A stretch of DNA of 64,000 nt from DASQFI01 sp035633215 (GTDB taxonomy: Bacteria; Acidobacteriota; Vicinamibacteria; Vicinamibacterales; SCN-69-37), in NCBI GenBank assembly GCA_035633215.1, contig DASQFI010000039.1:1-64000 (forward strand). The letters are read 5' to 3'. Shown piece by piece: positions 1-8,720 of this stretch (positions are counted from its first letter, which is position 1; each line of letters starts with the position of its first letter). Under the pieces are notes generated by a model. It saw only the letters and a program-made list of their open reading frames with translations, had not been told where the DNA came from and made no database searches. The position numbers and the translations under genes were made by a program.

Positions 1-145
1 TCGCCTGCGGACGCGTGGCTACACGCTCCTCGACACCCAGTGGGTCACGGAGCACCTCGCGCAGTTCGGGGCGATGGAAGTGCCGCGCCGGCGCTACCTG
101 CGCCTGCTCGACGAAGCGCTGAAGGTGGACACGACGTTCGCCTGA
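1..145 (+). CDS. aat: Leucyl/phenylalanyl-tRNA--protein transferase, C-terminal end (partial)
   Basis: Only the last 47 codons are in the window, read in the frame starting at base 2 and ending at TGA 143-145. The translation contains RGYTLLDTQWVTEHLAQFGA followed by PRRRYLRLLDEAL, which matches the C-terminal signature of Aat (the G-x-x-LLDTQ strand and the E-x-x-R-x-x-YL helix). Aat transfers Leu or Phe from charged tRNA to N-terminal Arg/Lys of proteins, marking them for ClpAP degradation in the cytoplasm. The 5' part lies outside the window, so start and operon partners cannot be judged. The identification rests on a short stretch but the motif is distinctive. Confidence 0.75.
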   Translation, partial: RLRTRGYTLLDTQWVTEHLAQFGAMEVPRRRYLRLLDEALKVDTTFA

Positions 146-161
146 TGGCGAACGAGCGGCA

Positions 162-246
162 GCGAGTGAGCCACGCGAGCGGAGTGGGGCGTATGGGGTC
201 CCCGCGAGCGAGCGTGTAAGGGGGTTCGGGGGACGAAGTCCCCCGA
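162..246. repeat. Dispersed GC-rich repeat G, copy 1
   Basis: This intergenic stretch after aat contains a core CGAGCGGAGTGGGGC, then ATGGGGTCCCCGCGAGCGAG, then a hairpin-like GGGGGTTCGGGGGACGAAGTCCCCC-type tail (225-245). The same core recurs at 62475-62550 with only a few differences. The tail can form a stem (GGGGACnnnGTCCCC) just before the downstream gene. It is not coding here. Confidence 0.6.
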
Positions 247-265
247 CCAAAGATCGAGGTGAGAT

Positions 266-1471
266 GTGGTGAGACTGACGAGGCAGGCAGGAACGGCGGT
301 CGCGGCGCTCGCGCTGACCTTCGGTGCCAGCCCCATGGCACTCGCGCAGGAAGTGCGGGTCCAGGTGAACGACATCAAAGTCGTGGTGCCGGCCGACGTG
401 ATCCGCCAGCTGCAGCGCATCGTCAATACGGCGATCAGCCATGAGATGCGGACCGAAATCAGCACGGCGATGCGCGAAGCGGTCGCCGAGATCTCGTCGA
501 TCGGACGCGAGATCGGCCGCGAGATCGGTCGCGAAGTCTCGGTCGAGATCCAGCGCGGCCGCGGCGAACGCGGCGATCAGGACCGGCGGGTCGAGCAGAT
601 CGACAAGCAGACCACGCGGATCGCGCTCGGGCCGAACGGCTCGCTCGATTTGAAGAACATCTCGGGCGACATCACCCTGACGGCCGGCAACGGCCGCGAG
701 GTGACGATGGAGATCACGCGGCGGTCGCGCGGCCGCACGGATGCCGACGCCAAGCTCGGCCTCGAGCAGGTCAAGGTCGAAGTCGATCACCGCGGCGATC
801 GGGCGACCGTGGAAACACGCTACCCCGATCAGCAGGGGCGCCAGCGGACTCAGTACAGCGTCTCGGTCACCTACAACGTCACCGCGCCGGCGGGCACCCG
901 GCTGAACATCACCAGCATCTCCGGCGACGTGACCGCCACGGGTCTCCGGGGCGATCTGTCGGTCGACGTCGTGAGCGGTGACATCCAGATCACCAATTCG
1001 ACGCGTGTCATGAACGTGAAGAGCCTGTCGGGCGACACGACGATCAGCGACGTCGACAGCGACGGCAACCTGAACATCGGCGCCGTCAGCGGCGATCTCA
1101 CGCTTCAGCGCGTCAAGGTGCGGCGCCTCGCGGTCAACGTCATCAGCGGCGACGTCGTCGCCACCGACATCTCGGCCGACGGCGTGGAACTCACGAGCGT
1201 GTCGGGGTCCGTCGCGTACTCGGGACCCATCGCACGCAACGGCCGCTACCAGCTCCAGGCGCACAGCGGCGACGTGCGGATCTCAATCGGCGGGAATGTC
1301 GGCTTTGACTTGCGGGCGGAGACGTTCTCAGGTCAGATTCGCGCCGATTCGGGCATCGACATCAAGACGTTGACGAGCTCGCGACGGTCCCTGCGAGGCA
1401 CGGTCGGCGACGGCAGCGCCGTCGTCGTCGCGACCACGTTCAGCGGCAACGTGATCATCTCGCGGCGCTGA
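266..1471 (+). CDS. Secreted DUF4097-type beta-strand-repeat (adhesin-like) protein
   Basis: About 400 residues. An N-terminal signal peptide is visible (VRLTRQAGTAVAALALTFGA, cleavage near ALA-QE). A coiled-coil-like charged segment with repeated EIGREIGREI lies around residues 75-110. From about residue 130 to the end there are repeated SGDI/SGDV units (LKNISGDITL, ITSISGDVTA, DVVSGDIQI, SLSGDTTI, AVSGDLTL, VISGDVVA, AHSGDVRI), the hallmark of the DUF4097 right-handed beta-strand repeat fold. Its function is not established; such proteins are envelope-associated. GTG at 266 or 269 are both possible starts; GAGGTGAG at 256-263 favours 269. It follows aat after a 120 bp gap that holds repeat G. 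Confidence 0.8.
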   Translation: MVRLTRQAGTAVAALALTFGASPMALAQEVRVQVNDIKVVVPADVIRQLQRIVNTAISHEMRTEISTAMREAVAEISSIGREIGREIGREVSVEIQRGRGERGDQDRRVEQIDKQTTRIALGPNGSLDLKNISGDITLTAGNGREVTMEITRRSRGRTDADAKLGLEQVKVEVDHRGDRATVETRYPDQQGRQRTQYSVSVTYNVTAPAGTRLNITSISGDVTATGLRGDLSVDVVSGDIQITNSTRVMNVKSLSGDTTISDVDSDGNLNIGAVSGDLTLQRVKVRRLAVNVISGDVVATDISADGVELTSVSGSVAYSGPIARNGRYQLQAHSGDVRISIGGNVGFDLRAETFSGQIRADSGIDIKTLTSSRRSLRGTVGDGSAVVVATTFSGNVIISRR

Positions 1472-1486
1472 CGCGCCGCGAGCTCA

Positions 1487-1574
1487 AACTTAGAACTCAG
1501 AACGTAGAACTCAGAACTCCGGATACAAAGAGTCTGGTTTTCAGTTCTAAGTTCTACGTTCTGAGTTCTAAGTT
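1487..1574. repeat. Inverted repeat H built from iterated GAACT(T/C)AGAAC words
   Basis: The left arm (1487-1517) and right arm (1543-1573) are about 31 bp each and are reverse complements except for one base. Each arm is itself built from iterations of a unit like AGAACTCAGAAC. The element is AT-richer than its surroundings and sits exactly between two convergent genes, so it could act as a bidirectional terminator or be a mobile palindrome. Confidence 0.7.
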
Positions 1575-1577
1575 TCC

Positions 1578-2075
1578 CTACGCTGTCGTCGCCAGGTGCA
1601 CGAGATAGTGCGTGCCCCCACGATTGATCCAGACCCGGATGTAGTCGTTCCCCTTCAAGACCTGGACCTTCGACCCACCCGACGGCGGCGCAGCGTCCTT
1701 GACGACCGCCGAGACCTCGCTCGAGCTCAGGACCGTGCACAGCTCTTTGCCTTTGACCTGGCCGCCCTGCACGAACTCGCACCAGCGGGACAAGTCGGCT
1801 GTCTGACCGACCTTGCCGGGCACGCCCTCACCGGCCAGCCGCACCGTGTAGGTGCCGGCGGGCAGGGCTTGTCCATTGGCTGACACAGCTTTGGGAAGCC
1901 GGACGGACCCAAGGGACGTCGCGGCGCCCTGGGCCGGCGACTGAGCTGTTTGCGTGGCTGGCTGCGGTTTGGGCTGGCGATCGCTCGACGGCTTGGGGGC
2001 CTGGGCGCCGACGTCAGCCGTGAGCATTAGCATTACGGCCGCTGTGGCCAGACCAGAGAACCCGATACGCGTCAT
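1578..2075 (-). CDS. Small secreted protein of unknown function
   Basis: 165 residues starting at ATG 2075, preceded by a clear GGAGG with six-base spacing; the open frame extends further upstream but only through repeat I and is not credible there. An N-terminal signal peptide (MTRIGFSGLATAAVMLMLTA, cleavage near VGA-QA) is followed by a Pro/Gln/Thr-rich linker (residues about 28-55) and one domain with LPAGTYTVRL and two cysteines (WCEF, ELCTV) that could form a disulfide. The LPAGTYxVR motif is common in acidobacterial secreted proteins of unknown role. It lies downstream of rng on the same strand, separated by repeat I. I do not recognise a function. Confidence 0.65.
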   Translation of the reverse strand: MTRIGFSGLATAAVMLMLTADVGAQAPKPSSDRQPKPQPATQTAQSPAQGAATSLGSVRLPKAVSANGQALPAGTYTVRLAGEGVPGKVGQTADLSRWCEFVQGGQVKGKELCTVLSSSEVSAVVKDAAPPSGGSKVQVLKGNDYIRVWINRGGTHYLVHLATTA

Positions 2076-2128
2076 GTGAAGCCTCCTTCGTGCCGCTAGA
2101 GGACTTGCTCTTGCCACAAATGTACCAA

Positions 2129-2253
2129 GAAGCCTCAAAGCCTCAAAGGCTAAAAGGCCCAAAGGCAGAAGTGGGAAATCACGTGCATGGCTCCGGCTTT
2201 GGCCCTTTGAGGCTTTGCGCCTTTGGGCCTTTGGGCCTTTGCGCCTCTGAGCC
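2129..2253. repeat. Inverted repeat I built from iterated AAAGGCxxAAAGGC words
   Basis: The left half carries AGCCTCAAAGCCTCAAAGGC and AAGGCCCAAAGGC; the right half carries the complementary words (CCTTTGAGGCTTTGCGCC, then TTTGGGCC twice, CTTTGCGCCTCTGAGCCTCT). The two halves pair imperfectly around a roughly 40 bp centre. It lies between rng and the small secreted protein gene, on the same operon strand, and generates spurious Lys/Arg-rich open frames on both strands. Confidence 0.6.
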
Positions 2254-2257
2254 TCTG

Positions 2258-3976
2258 TCATATCGCCATCAAATCGAACTGCTCATGATGCAGCTGCTCG
2301 TCGGAGCGGATGGTCACCGGGCGCCCGACCGAAGCCTCGAGCTCCCGGAAGACGCTGCGACTCTCGTCTTTCAGCGCTCTGGCGATCTCGGGATTCACGC
2401 GCAGGACCAGGCTGTATCCGTCGAGGTCCGAGCTCACTTTCTTGACCTCGGTCAGGATGTCGTAGCAAATCGTCGCGCTCGTCTTGATGGTGCCGGTCCC
2501 CGAGCAGTACGGACACGGCTCGGTCAGCGTCCGCTCCAGGCTGCTCTTCACGCGCTTGCGCGTGATGATGATGAGCCCGAAATCCGAGACCTGCACGGCC
2601 TTCGACGGCGCGCGGTCCTTCCGGAGCTCCTGCTCGACCGCCTGGGCGACCTTCTGGCGGTTCTTCTTCTCCTCCATGTCGATGAAGTCGAGCACGATGA
2701 TGCCGCCGAGATCGCGCAGGCGGATCTGCCGGATGATCTCGCGAACCGCCTCGAGGTTGGTCTTCACGATCGTGTCCTCGAGCCGGCCCGAGGATTTCTT
2801 CCCGACATAGCGGCCGGTGTTGACGTCGATCGCGACCAGCGCCTCGGTCTGGTTGATGACGATGTAGCCGCCGGATTTCAGCCAGACCTTGCTGCGCAGC
2901 GCCTTGTCGATCTCGCTCTGGACGCCGTACTCGTCGAAGATCGGGTAGTCCTTCGTGTAGTGCTTCAGGCGCCCGATCATGCCCGGCATGATCCGGCTGA
3001 TGAGCGCGTGCACCCGGCGATGCTCCGGGTCGTCATCGATCCGGATCGAGGTGAACTGCTCGGTGAGAAGGTCGCGCAGCAGCTTGGTGACGAGACTCTC
3101 CTCGCGGAACAGGACCGCGGGTGTTCGCTCGCTCTCGCGCTTGCGCTGAATCTCGGTCCAGACCTGCTCGAAATACGTGAGGTCGGCGGTGATGTCGGCC
3201 TCGGGGCGGTTGGACGCGGCGGTCCGGATGATGACGCCGCCCGGCAGCCCCGACTGCTCACGGAAGCGCTGGACGATGCCGCGAAGGCGCCGGCGCTCCT
3301 CGCGCGAGTCAATCTTTCTCGACACGCCGATGTGGTCGACGGTCGGCATGTAGACGAGGAAGCGGCCCGGGAGGCTGAGATGCGACGTGATCCGCGCGCC
3401 CTTCGTGCCGAGCGGCTCCTTGACGACCTGGACGACGATCTCCTGGCCTTCCTTCAGAAGATCTTCGATTTTGCCCGCGGGCTGTTGACGTTCCTGCCGC
3501 TCCCGCTCGGCGCGATCCCGATCGCGATCGCGGTCACGGCCCCGGCTGCCGGCCGGCGCCGCTCCGGCCGCGGTTTGCGTGGCCGCGACCGCCTGAACGG
3601 CCGCGCCGTTCTCGTCGGACGCGGTGTCAGAGTTTCCGCCGCCGTTTTCGTCCGGCTCCTCGCCGTTGGCGACGATCGGCTCTGGCAGCGCGGCCGCCAG
3701 GACGTCCTCGTCGTCGTCCTTATCGTCTCGTTCGAGGGCGTCTTCCGTGGGGCTGATGACGTCCGAGACGTAGAGAAACGCGTCGCGCTCGAGACCCAGG
3801 TCAACAAACGCCGACTGCATGCCCGGGAGGACCTTGGACACGCGGCCTTTGTAGATGTTGCCCACCACGCCACGCGAGTGCTCGCGTTCGATGAAGATCT
3901 CGACAACCTGATCGTCCTCGAGGATGGCCACTCTCGTTTCGTGGCTCGTCGAGGAGATGATCATCTCCTTGTTCAT
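2258..3976 (-). CDS. rng: Ribonuclease E/G family endoribonuclease
   Basis: 572 residues from ATG 3976 (MNKEMIISSTSHETRVAILE), preceded by GGAG. The order is an N-terminal S1 RNA-binding domain (GNIYKGRVSKVLPGMQSAFV), a DNase I-like catalytic core with metal-binding Asp in AIDVNTGRYVGK (about residue 380) and VLDFIDM (about 430), and the zinc-link CPYCSGTG (about 487). RNase G/E processes 5' ends of 16S rRNA and decays mRNA in the cytoplasm. The S1 domain is interrupted at about residues 75-155 by an acidic then Gly/Ala-rich then RDRDRDRD low-complexity insert, which is unusual. Position after rodA matches the common mreBCD-mrdAB-rng order. Bases 3977-4129 between it and rodA hold no convincing gene. 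Confidence 0.93.
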   Translation of the reverse strand: MNKEMIISSTSHETRVAILEDDQVVEIFIEREHSRGVVGNIYKGRVSKVLPGMQSAFVDLGLERDAFLYVSDVISPTEDALERDDKDDDEDVLAAALPEPIVANGEEPDENGGGNSDTASDENGAAVQAVAATQTAAGAAPAGSRGRDRDRDRDRAERERQERQQPAGKIEDLLKEGQEIVVQVVKEPLGTKGARITSHLSLPGRFLVYMPTVDHIGVSRKIDSREERRRLRGIVQRFREQSGLPGGVIIRTAASNRPEADITADLTYFEQVWTEIQRKRESERTPAVLFREESLVTKLLRDLLTEQFTSIRIDDDPEHRRVHALISRIMPGMIGRLKHYTKDYPIFDEYGVQSEIDKALRSKVWLKSGGYIVINQTEALVAIDVNTGRYVGKKSSGRLEDTIVKTNLEAVREIIRQIRLRDLGGIIVLDFIDMEEKKNRQKVAQAVEQELRKDRAPSKAVQVSDFGLIIITRKRVKSSLERTLTEPCPYCSGTGTIKTSATICYDILTEVKKVSSDLDGYSLVLRVNPEIARALKDESRSVFRELEASVGRPVTIRSDEQLHHEQFDLMAI

Positions 3977-4129
3977 TCGTGTGACTCCAGCGAGCCGGGC
4001 GCGTCGCGTGGGACAGCACACCCCTCCCGAGACCGGCGCGCGTGCCAACCCACACGCACAGCAGCACCAGCCACGACAGGGACACGCCGACCGAGGACAC
4101 GCTCATGTTCGGCTCAAGGACCTTTACCT

Positions 4130-5233
4130 TCAATTCGTAAACCGCCGCATCCTCACGTTGAGAATGAGGCCAAATCCGGCCATCGTCGCGACGAGCGACG
4201 ACCCGCCATAGCTCATGAGCGGCAGCGTCAGTCCCTTGACCGGGGCCAACCCCGCCGACATGGTGATGTTGTACAACACCTGGAACGCGAATCCCGAAAT
4301 GATTGCGACCACCAGGAACGCGCCGACGCGATCCTTGGCAAGTTCGGCCGCCATCAAGCTGCGCAAGATCACGAAAAGGTAGAGCCCAAGCGTCACCAGC
4401 ACGCCCAGAAAACCCTGCTCCTCGGCCAGCACGGAGTAGACGAAGTCATTGTGCGCCACGGGCAGGAACCCGTAGCCGCCCTGCGTGCCGTGCCCGAAAC
4501 CCTTGCCCATCAACCCACCTGACCCGACGGTCACGCGAGCCTGAATCTGCTGATACCCTTCGCCGCGAGGATCCTTGGACGGATCCAGAAATGTCTCGAT
4601 GCGATCTTTCTGATAGTCCTTGAGTCCGTACATCCACACGACCGGCGAGAGCAGCACGGCCACCGCCGCCGCGATGACGAGCCACCGCAGCCGCACGCCG
4701 GCCAGGTAGATGACGCCCAGGAAGACCGGAATCAGGGTCACCGCCGTCCCCAGGTCCGGTTGTTTGTAAATGAGGTAGGCCGGCAGCCCGAGCAGCGCAG
4801 CCCCGGCCACCAGCGCCATGAGTTTCTTCGGACTGCGATTGTGCGCCCCGTAGAACGCGGCCAGCACCAGGGCCAGCACCAGCCGCGCGAATTCGGATGG
4901 CTGCAGCGTCGCGCCGCCCACCGTGATCCAGCGGCGCGCGCCGCCACGCGTGACGCCAACGGAGAGCACCGCCAGCAAGCCGACAATCAACAGTGCATAC
5001 AGAAAGATCGATCGCCGCGTGAGCGTGCCGTAGTCGACGAGCATGCACACGAGGAGCGCGATCAGCCCGACCGGCAGCGCGTAGACCTGCGCCCAGAACT
5101 GCGCACCCGCGTGCTCGTTGCGCTGATCGAACGTCACCGAGTAGATCGTCATCAGCCCCACGATCGACAGCGCGATGACGGCGGCGATCAATGGCCAGTC
5201 GATGTGGGCGGTGAGGCGACGCTCGACAATCAC
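4130..5233 (-). CDS. rodA: Peptidoglycan glycosyltransferase RodA (SEDS family)
   Basis: 367 residues with about ten membrane segments. RodA polymerises lipid II into glycan strands during cell elongation, with PBP2 as its transpeptidase partner. Family signatures are visible: QPDLGTAV, the catalytic-loop region VGSGGLMGKGFGHGTQ, FLPVAHNDFVYSVLAEEQGF, and the C-terminal LPLMSYGGSS. Length is normal for RodA. The start ATG at 5233 overlaps the mrdA stop by four bases (ATGA), so the two are translationally coupled, as expected for the pair. Confidence 0.95.
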   Translation of the reverse strand: MIVERRLTAHIDWPLIAAVIALSIVGLMTIYSVTFDQRNEHAGAQFWAQVYALPVGLIALLVCMLVDYGTLTRRSIFLYALLIVGLLAVLSVGVTRGGARRWITVGGATLQPSEFARLVLALVLAAFYGAHNRSPKKLMALVAGAALLGLPAYLIYKQPDLGTAVTLIPVFLGVIYLAGVRLRWLVIAAAVAVLLSPVVWMYGLKDYQKDRIETFLDPSKDPRGEGYQQIQARVTVGSGGLMGKGFGHGTQGGYGFLPVAHNDFVYSVLAEEQGFLGVLVTLGLYLFVILRSLMAAELAKDRVGAFLVVAIISGFAFQVLYNITMSAGLAPVKGLTLPLMSYGGSSLVATMAGFGLILNVRMRRFTN

Positions 5234-7251
5234 CGCGGGCCCCTTCCTCTTCCGGTTCCCGTTCCCGATGGCGGGGTCGCGCCACTCTCGCCGCGGCCGC
5301 GAGTTCCGGTGCCAGGAGTAACTCCCTCACCAGCTGGGTTCCGAGGCTCCTCCGGCAGAAGGTTTCCCACGGCCGTCGGGATCGGCCTCGGCCATTCGGG
5401 CAGCGGAAGTCCCGCCTCCTTGGCGAAGAACGTCTCCATGGCGAACTTGGCGATCGGACCGGCCGCCGACCCGCCGTGTTCGCCGTGTTCGACGAACACG
5501 ACACCCGCGACGCGCGGGTTGTCACGGGGAGCGAAAAACACGAACCAGGCGTGGTGACGCAGGTCCATTTTCGTCTTGCCGGCAGCGGCGCGGGCACCAC
5601 TCAGCGAGATGACCTGCGCGGTGCCGGTCTTGCCCGAGACGTCTCTGCCTTCGATCTTCGCGCGGCCGCCGGTGCCATGGCCGTTCACGACCATCCAGAG
5701 CCCGTCGCGCACCGCCTGCAGCATCCGCGGGTTGATATCGATTTTCGCCTTGGGTGCCGGCGTCGGGATCGCCTTCCAGGTGTTGTTGTTGTTTTCGTCC
5801 ACGGCCTTGACGACGTGCGGGGTGACGAGCGTGCCGCCATTGGCAACCGTGGCCATCATCGTCGCGAGCGCGAGCGGCGTGATTGACACGGCACTCTGGC
5901 CAATCGACACCGAAATCGTCTCGCCTGGATACCAGGGCTGCTTGCGCTCGCGCTGACTCCATTCGGTGGACGGCACGAGACTGTCGATTTCCCCTGGCAG
6001 ATCGATCCCGGTCTTGCCGACGAGGCCGAGCTTCACGGCGTACGAGTGGATCGTGTCGATCTTCATCATGTCGCCGACCGTGTAGAAGTACACATTGCAC
6101 GACTGCTCGATCGCCTGGCGCAGATCGACGGTCCCGTGGCCCCCTCTCTTCCAGCACTGGAAGGATCGCCCGTAGAACGATTTGTGACCCGGGCAATAGA
6201 CGCTGAAGTTCGGCGTGATGATGCGCTCGCTGAGCGCCGCGACGGCCATCAGAATCTTGAACGTCGATCCCGGCGAATACCGGCCGCGAATCAGGCGGTT
6301 GTCCAGCGGCTTGAGCGGATCCGCGTTCAGCCCGGCCCACTTTCCGCCGTCAATCCCGACCGCGAAGTCGTTGGGATCGTACGCCGGGAGGCTCGTCATC
6401 GCGAGCACCTCGCCGGTATTGGGATCCAGAATCGCGGCAGCGCCTGCGAACTGACGACCGGATTGCGCGTCCTTACTCTCCCGGAAGCCCTGCTCGAGCG
6501 CGCGCTGCACATCGTAATCGATCGTGAGTTGCAGCCGTCTCCCCTCGGTTGGCAACTGCTCGTCGAGCATCTTGATCTGACGTCCGGTGCTGCTGACGAC
6601 GACGAATTGATCGCCGTCTTTCCCCATGAGATGCGCGTTGTAGACCTTCTCGACACCGGCCTGCCCGATGATCGTGCCGGCTTGCAGCCCCGCGAATTCC
6701 GGTCGATCGATCTGCGCCTCCTGGATCTCACTGACGTACCCGAACAGATGTGCCGCCATGTCCGGGTAGTCGCGCGTGGGCGTGTCCTGCACAACCACCT
6801 CGGGCAGCTCGAGCTGACGCGCCCAGACGGCCGCCACCTGCGGCATCGTCGCGTTGTCGATGACGGTGATCGGGCGGAAGATCGGATCGCGCCGGTGACG
6901 ATCGATGATCTCGCGAATCTTGCGTTCGTCCTCGTGCGTCACCTGGGCGAGCAGCCGGATCGTCTGATTCAGATTCCGGCTGCGTTCTCGGTCGATTTGA
7001 ATCGACTGGGCGATGCGGTTGATGACGAGCGGACGCCCATGCCGATCGAACAGAATCCCGCGCGGCGCGGGCAGCGGGATCGTGCGCATGCGGTTGTTGG
7101 TCGCCATCTCGTCGTACTTCGTGTTCTGGACGACCTGCAGGGTCCAGAACGCAACGGCGAGCAGACCCATGCAGATGATCGTGACCGCGCGGAGCACGGC
7201 CAGCCGCGTCTGCGTGCTGCGTCGATCTTCGAAGGCGCTGGGCGTCAGCAT
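5230..7251 (-). CDS. mrdA: Penicillin-binding protein 2 (peptidoglycan D,D-transpeptidase)
   Basis: 673 residues. One N-terminal membrane anchor (about residues 20-42) precedes the PBP dimerisation domain and a transpeptidase domain with the active-site SPGSTFK (Ser near residue 325), SCN (about 382) and KTGTAQ (about 537). It crosslinks peptidoglycan on the periplasmic face during lateral wall growth together with RodA and MreBCD. The C-terminal tail from about residue 640 is Gly/Arg/Thr-rich (GEGVTPGTGTRGRGESG). It begins five bases after the mreD stop and overlaps rodA by four. Confidence 0.95.
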   Translation of the reverse strand: MLTPSAFEDRRSTQTRLAVLRAVTIICMGLLAVAFWTLQVVQNTKYDEMATNNRMRTIPLPAPRGILFDRHGRPLVINRIAQSIQIDRERSRNLNQTIRLLAQVTHEDERKIREIIDRHRRDPIFRPITVIDNATMPQVAAVWARQLELPEVVVQDTPTRDYPDMAAHLFGYVSEIQEAQIDRPEFAGLQAGTIIGQAGVEKVYNAHLMGKDGDQFVVVSSTGRQIKMLDEQLPTEGRRLQLTIDYDVQRALEQGFRESKDAQSGRQFAGAAAILDPNTGEVLAMTSLPAYDPNDFAVGIDGGKWAGLNADPLKPLDNRLIRGRYSPGSTFKILMAVAALSERIITPNFSVYCPGHKSFYGRSFQCWKRGGHGTVDLRQAIEQSCNVYFYTVGDMMKIDTIHSYAVKLGLVGKTGIDLPGEIDSLVPSTEWSQRERKQPWYPGETISVSIGQSAVSITPLALATMMATVANGGTLVTPHVVKAVDENNNNTWKAIPTPAPKAKIDINPRMLQAVRDGLWMVVNGHGTGGRAKIEGRDVSGKTGTAQVISLSGARAAAGKTKMDLRHHAWFVFFAPRDNPRVAGVVFVEHGEHGGSAAGPIAKFAMETFFAKEAGLPLPEWPRPIPTAVGNLLPEEPRNPAGEGVTPGTGTRGRGESGATPPSGTGTGRGRGPR

Positions 7252-7255
7252 CCGC

Positions 7256-7777
7256 TCACCACTGCCGCCGGCTGAACGTCGAGCGCCGGCTCATTCGTCC
7301 GCGGGAAATCGCGCCAGGCAGGGAGTCGGCCGCGAGGAACAGCGCCAGCCCGCACGCGGCGTTCACGCCCGTTTCCCACAGGATAGCGGTCCAGGGCACC
7401 TGCGGCCACCGCTGGTCGATCATGCCGTAAAACGACAGCATCAGCAGCCGGTGGACGACGGTCGCGACAGCGAGCGGGAGCACTTTGGCCCGCGCCCGGG
7501 CAATGACGAACTGCACGCCCATCTGCCCCGCCGCGTATCCGACGAGAGTCTTGGCCAGGCCACCCACCCCGATAATGCCGCCGCTGAGCGCATCCTGCAG
7601 CAACCCGCCCATCGTGCCCGCGAGCATGCCGGCCACCGGTCCCCATTGAAGCGCGGCAAACACGACCCCCACGAGAACCAGATCGAAGACCAGCCGGCCG
7701 CCGATCATGTAGCGCGCGAACATCATCTGCAGCAGGACCGCGACGAGCACGGTCGCCAGGACCGCCGTGGGCTTCAC
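7256..7777 (-). CDS. mreD: Rod shape-determining protein MreD
   Basis: 173 residues, highly hydrophobic, with about five membrane helices. The helix LQWGPVAGMLAGTMGGLLQDALSGG-type region (residues 44-70) is typical of MreD. MreD is an inner-membrane partner of MreC in the elongasome. The C-terminus is basic (SRGRMSRRSTFSRRQW). It overlaps the mreC stop by four bases (7774-7777) and is followed five bases later by mrdA, so it is translated as part of the tightly packed block. Confidence 0.88.
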   Translation of the reverse strand: MKPTAVLATVLVAVLLQMMFARYMIGGRLVFDLVLVGVVFAALQWGPVAGMLAGTMGGLLQDALSGGIIGVGGLAKTLVGYAAGQMGVQFVIARARAKVLPLAVATVVHRLLMLSFYGMIDQRWPQVPWTAILWETGVNAACGLALFLAADSLPGAISRGRMSRRSTFSRRQW

Positions 7778-8619
7778 GAGGGCCGGCTCCCGGACTTCTG
7801 CGCGGGACTCTGTGCGGGACGCAGGATGACGAGCACGACCTCGAGGTGGCTGACGTCAACGGACGGACGAACGGTAATCTGACGTTGGCCGTCATTCCCT
7901 TTCTCAGATTTCTCGACGACGCCGATGACGAACCCCGACGGATAGATGTCGTCCTGGCCGGACGTGAGCACGCGCTCGCCCGGCTGGACCTCCACGAGAT
8001 TTGGGATGTAGTCGAGACGCAGCGGCGGATCCTTCTCGCCGCCCATGACCACCCCGCCGACGCCGCTTTTCTCGAGCGTGGCGCCGGCCGCCGCTCCCTT
8101 CCCGACGATCAGCTGCACGCGCGCCGCGTGCGGCGCGAGCGGCCCGATCACACGGCCAATGATCCCGCGCGACCCGACCACCGCCATGTTCGGCTCCACG
8201 CCATCCGCCGATCCGCGATCGATTGTCACTTCCAGGGTCCCCGGCTGGGGATTGCCGGCGATGACCCGGGCGGCAAGCGTGGGCGCGTCGAGCGTGCGCT
8301 GCAAGTTCAACGCCTCTTCGAGCGACCGCGCCTTGGCCGCCTGCGCCTGTTCCATCTGCAACTGCGCTTCGAGTTCGATCACCCGCTTACGCAATTGTTC
8401 GTTGTCGCGCTCGACACCTCGCAGCGCGAAATACTTCGTCCACCCCGACCGCACACCGTCCGTGACACCAGTCGTCGTCTGCTGGAACCGGGAGAAAACG
8501 CCGAACGCGGCCGCCTCGATCAGCGGGATCCCGCTCTTGGACTGCACCTGCGCTGAAATCACCAGGACGTGACCGAGGGAAATGATGAGGAGCAGGGGGA
8601 AGGTGCCTCGGCGGAGCAT
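7774..8619 (-). CDS. mreC: Rod shape-determining protein MreC
   Basis: 281 residues. One N-terminal membrane helix (LLLIISLGHVLVISAQ), a coiled coil (about residues 70-105, NEQLRKRVIELEAQLQMEQA), and the MreC beta-barrel domain with VIAGNPQPGTLEVTIDRGSADGV and LVEVQPGERVLTSG. MreC links MreB filaments to PBP2 in the periplasm. It is separated from mreB by a 165 bp gap that contains repeat F; otherwise the mre cluster is compact, so mreC could have its own promoter there. Confidence 0.92.
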   Translation of the reverse strand: MLRRGTFPLLLIISLGHVLVISAQVQSKSGIPLIEAAAFGVFSRFQQTTTGVTDGVRSGWTKYFALRGVERDNEQLRKRVIELEAQLQMEQAQAAKARSLEEALNLQRTLDAPTLAARVIAGNPQPGTLEVTIDRGSADGVEPNMAVVGSRGIIGRVIGPLAPHAARVQLIVGKGAAAGATLEKSGVGGVVMGGEKDPPLRLDYIPNLVEVQPGERVLTSGQDDIYPSGFVIGVVEKSEKGNDGQRQITVRPSVDVSHLEVVLVILRPAQSPAQKSGSRPS

Positions 8620-8720
8620 TGGAGCGGGCTTGGTTTTACCGAGGGTCGGGGACCCTACACTGACAAAGATATCGGTACTGGGGGAATCCGGCCGCAGATG
8701 GGGGATGGGCTTTGGCCGCT

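Noticed and set aside
3977..4129. A small hydrophobic minus-strand frame (MSVSSVGVSLSWLVLLCVWV) between rodA and rng
   Set aside because: It continues far into rng out of frame and lacks a convincing ribosome-binding site; probably chance, although a short leader peptide cannot be excluded.
2090..4522. An 810-codon plus-strand frame opposite rng and rodA
   Set aside because: It is an antisense shadow of clear RNase G and RodA genes and includes repeat I; no domain is visible in it.
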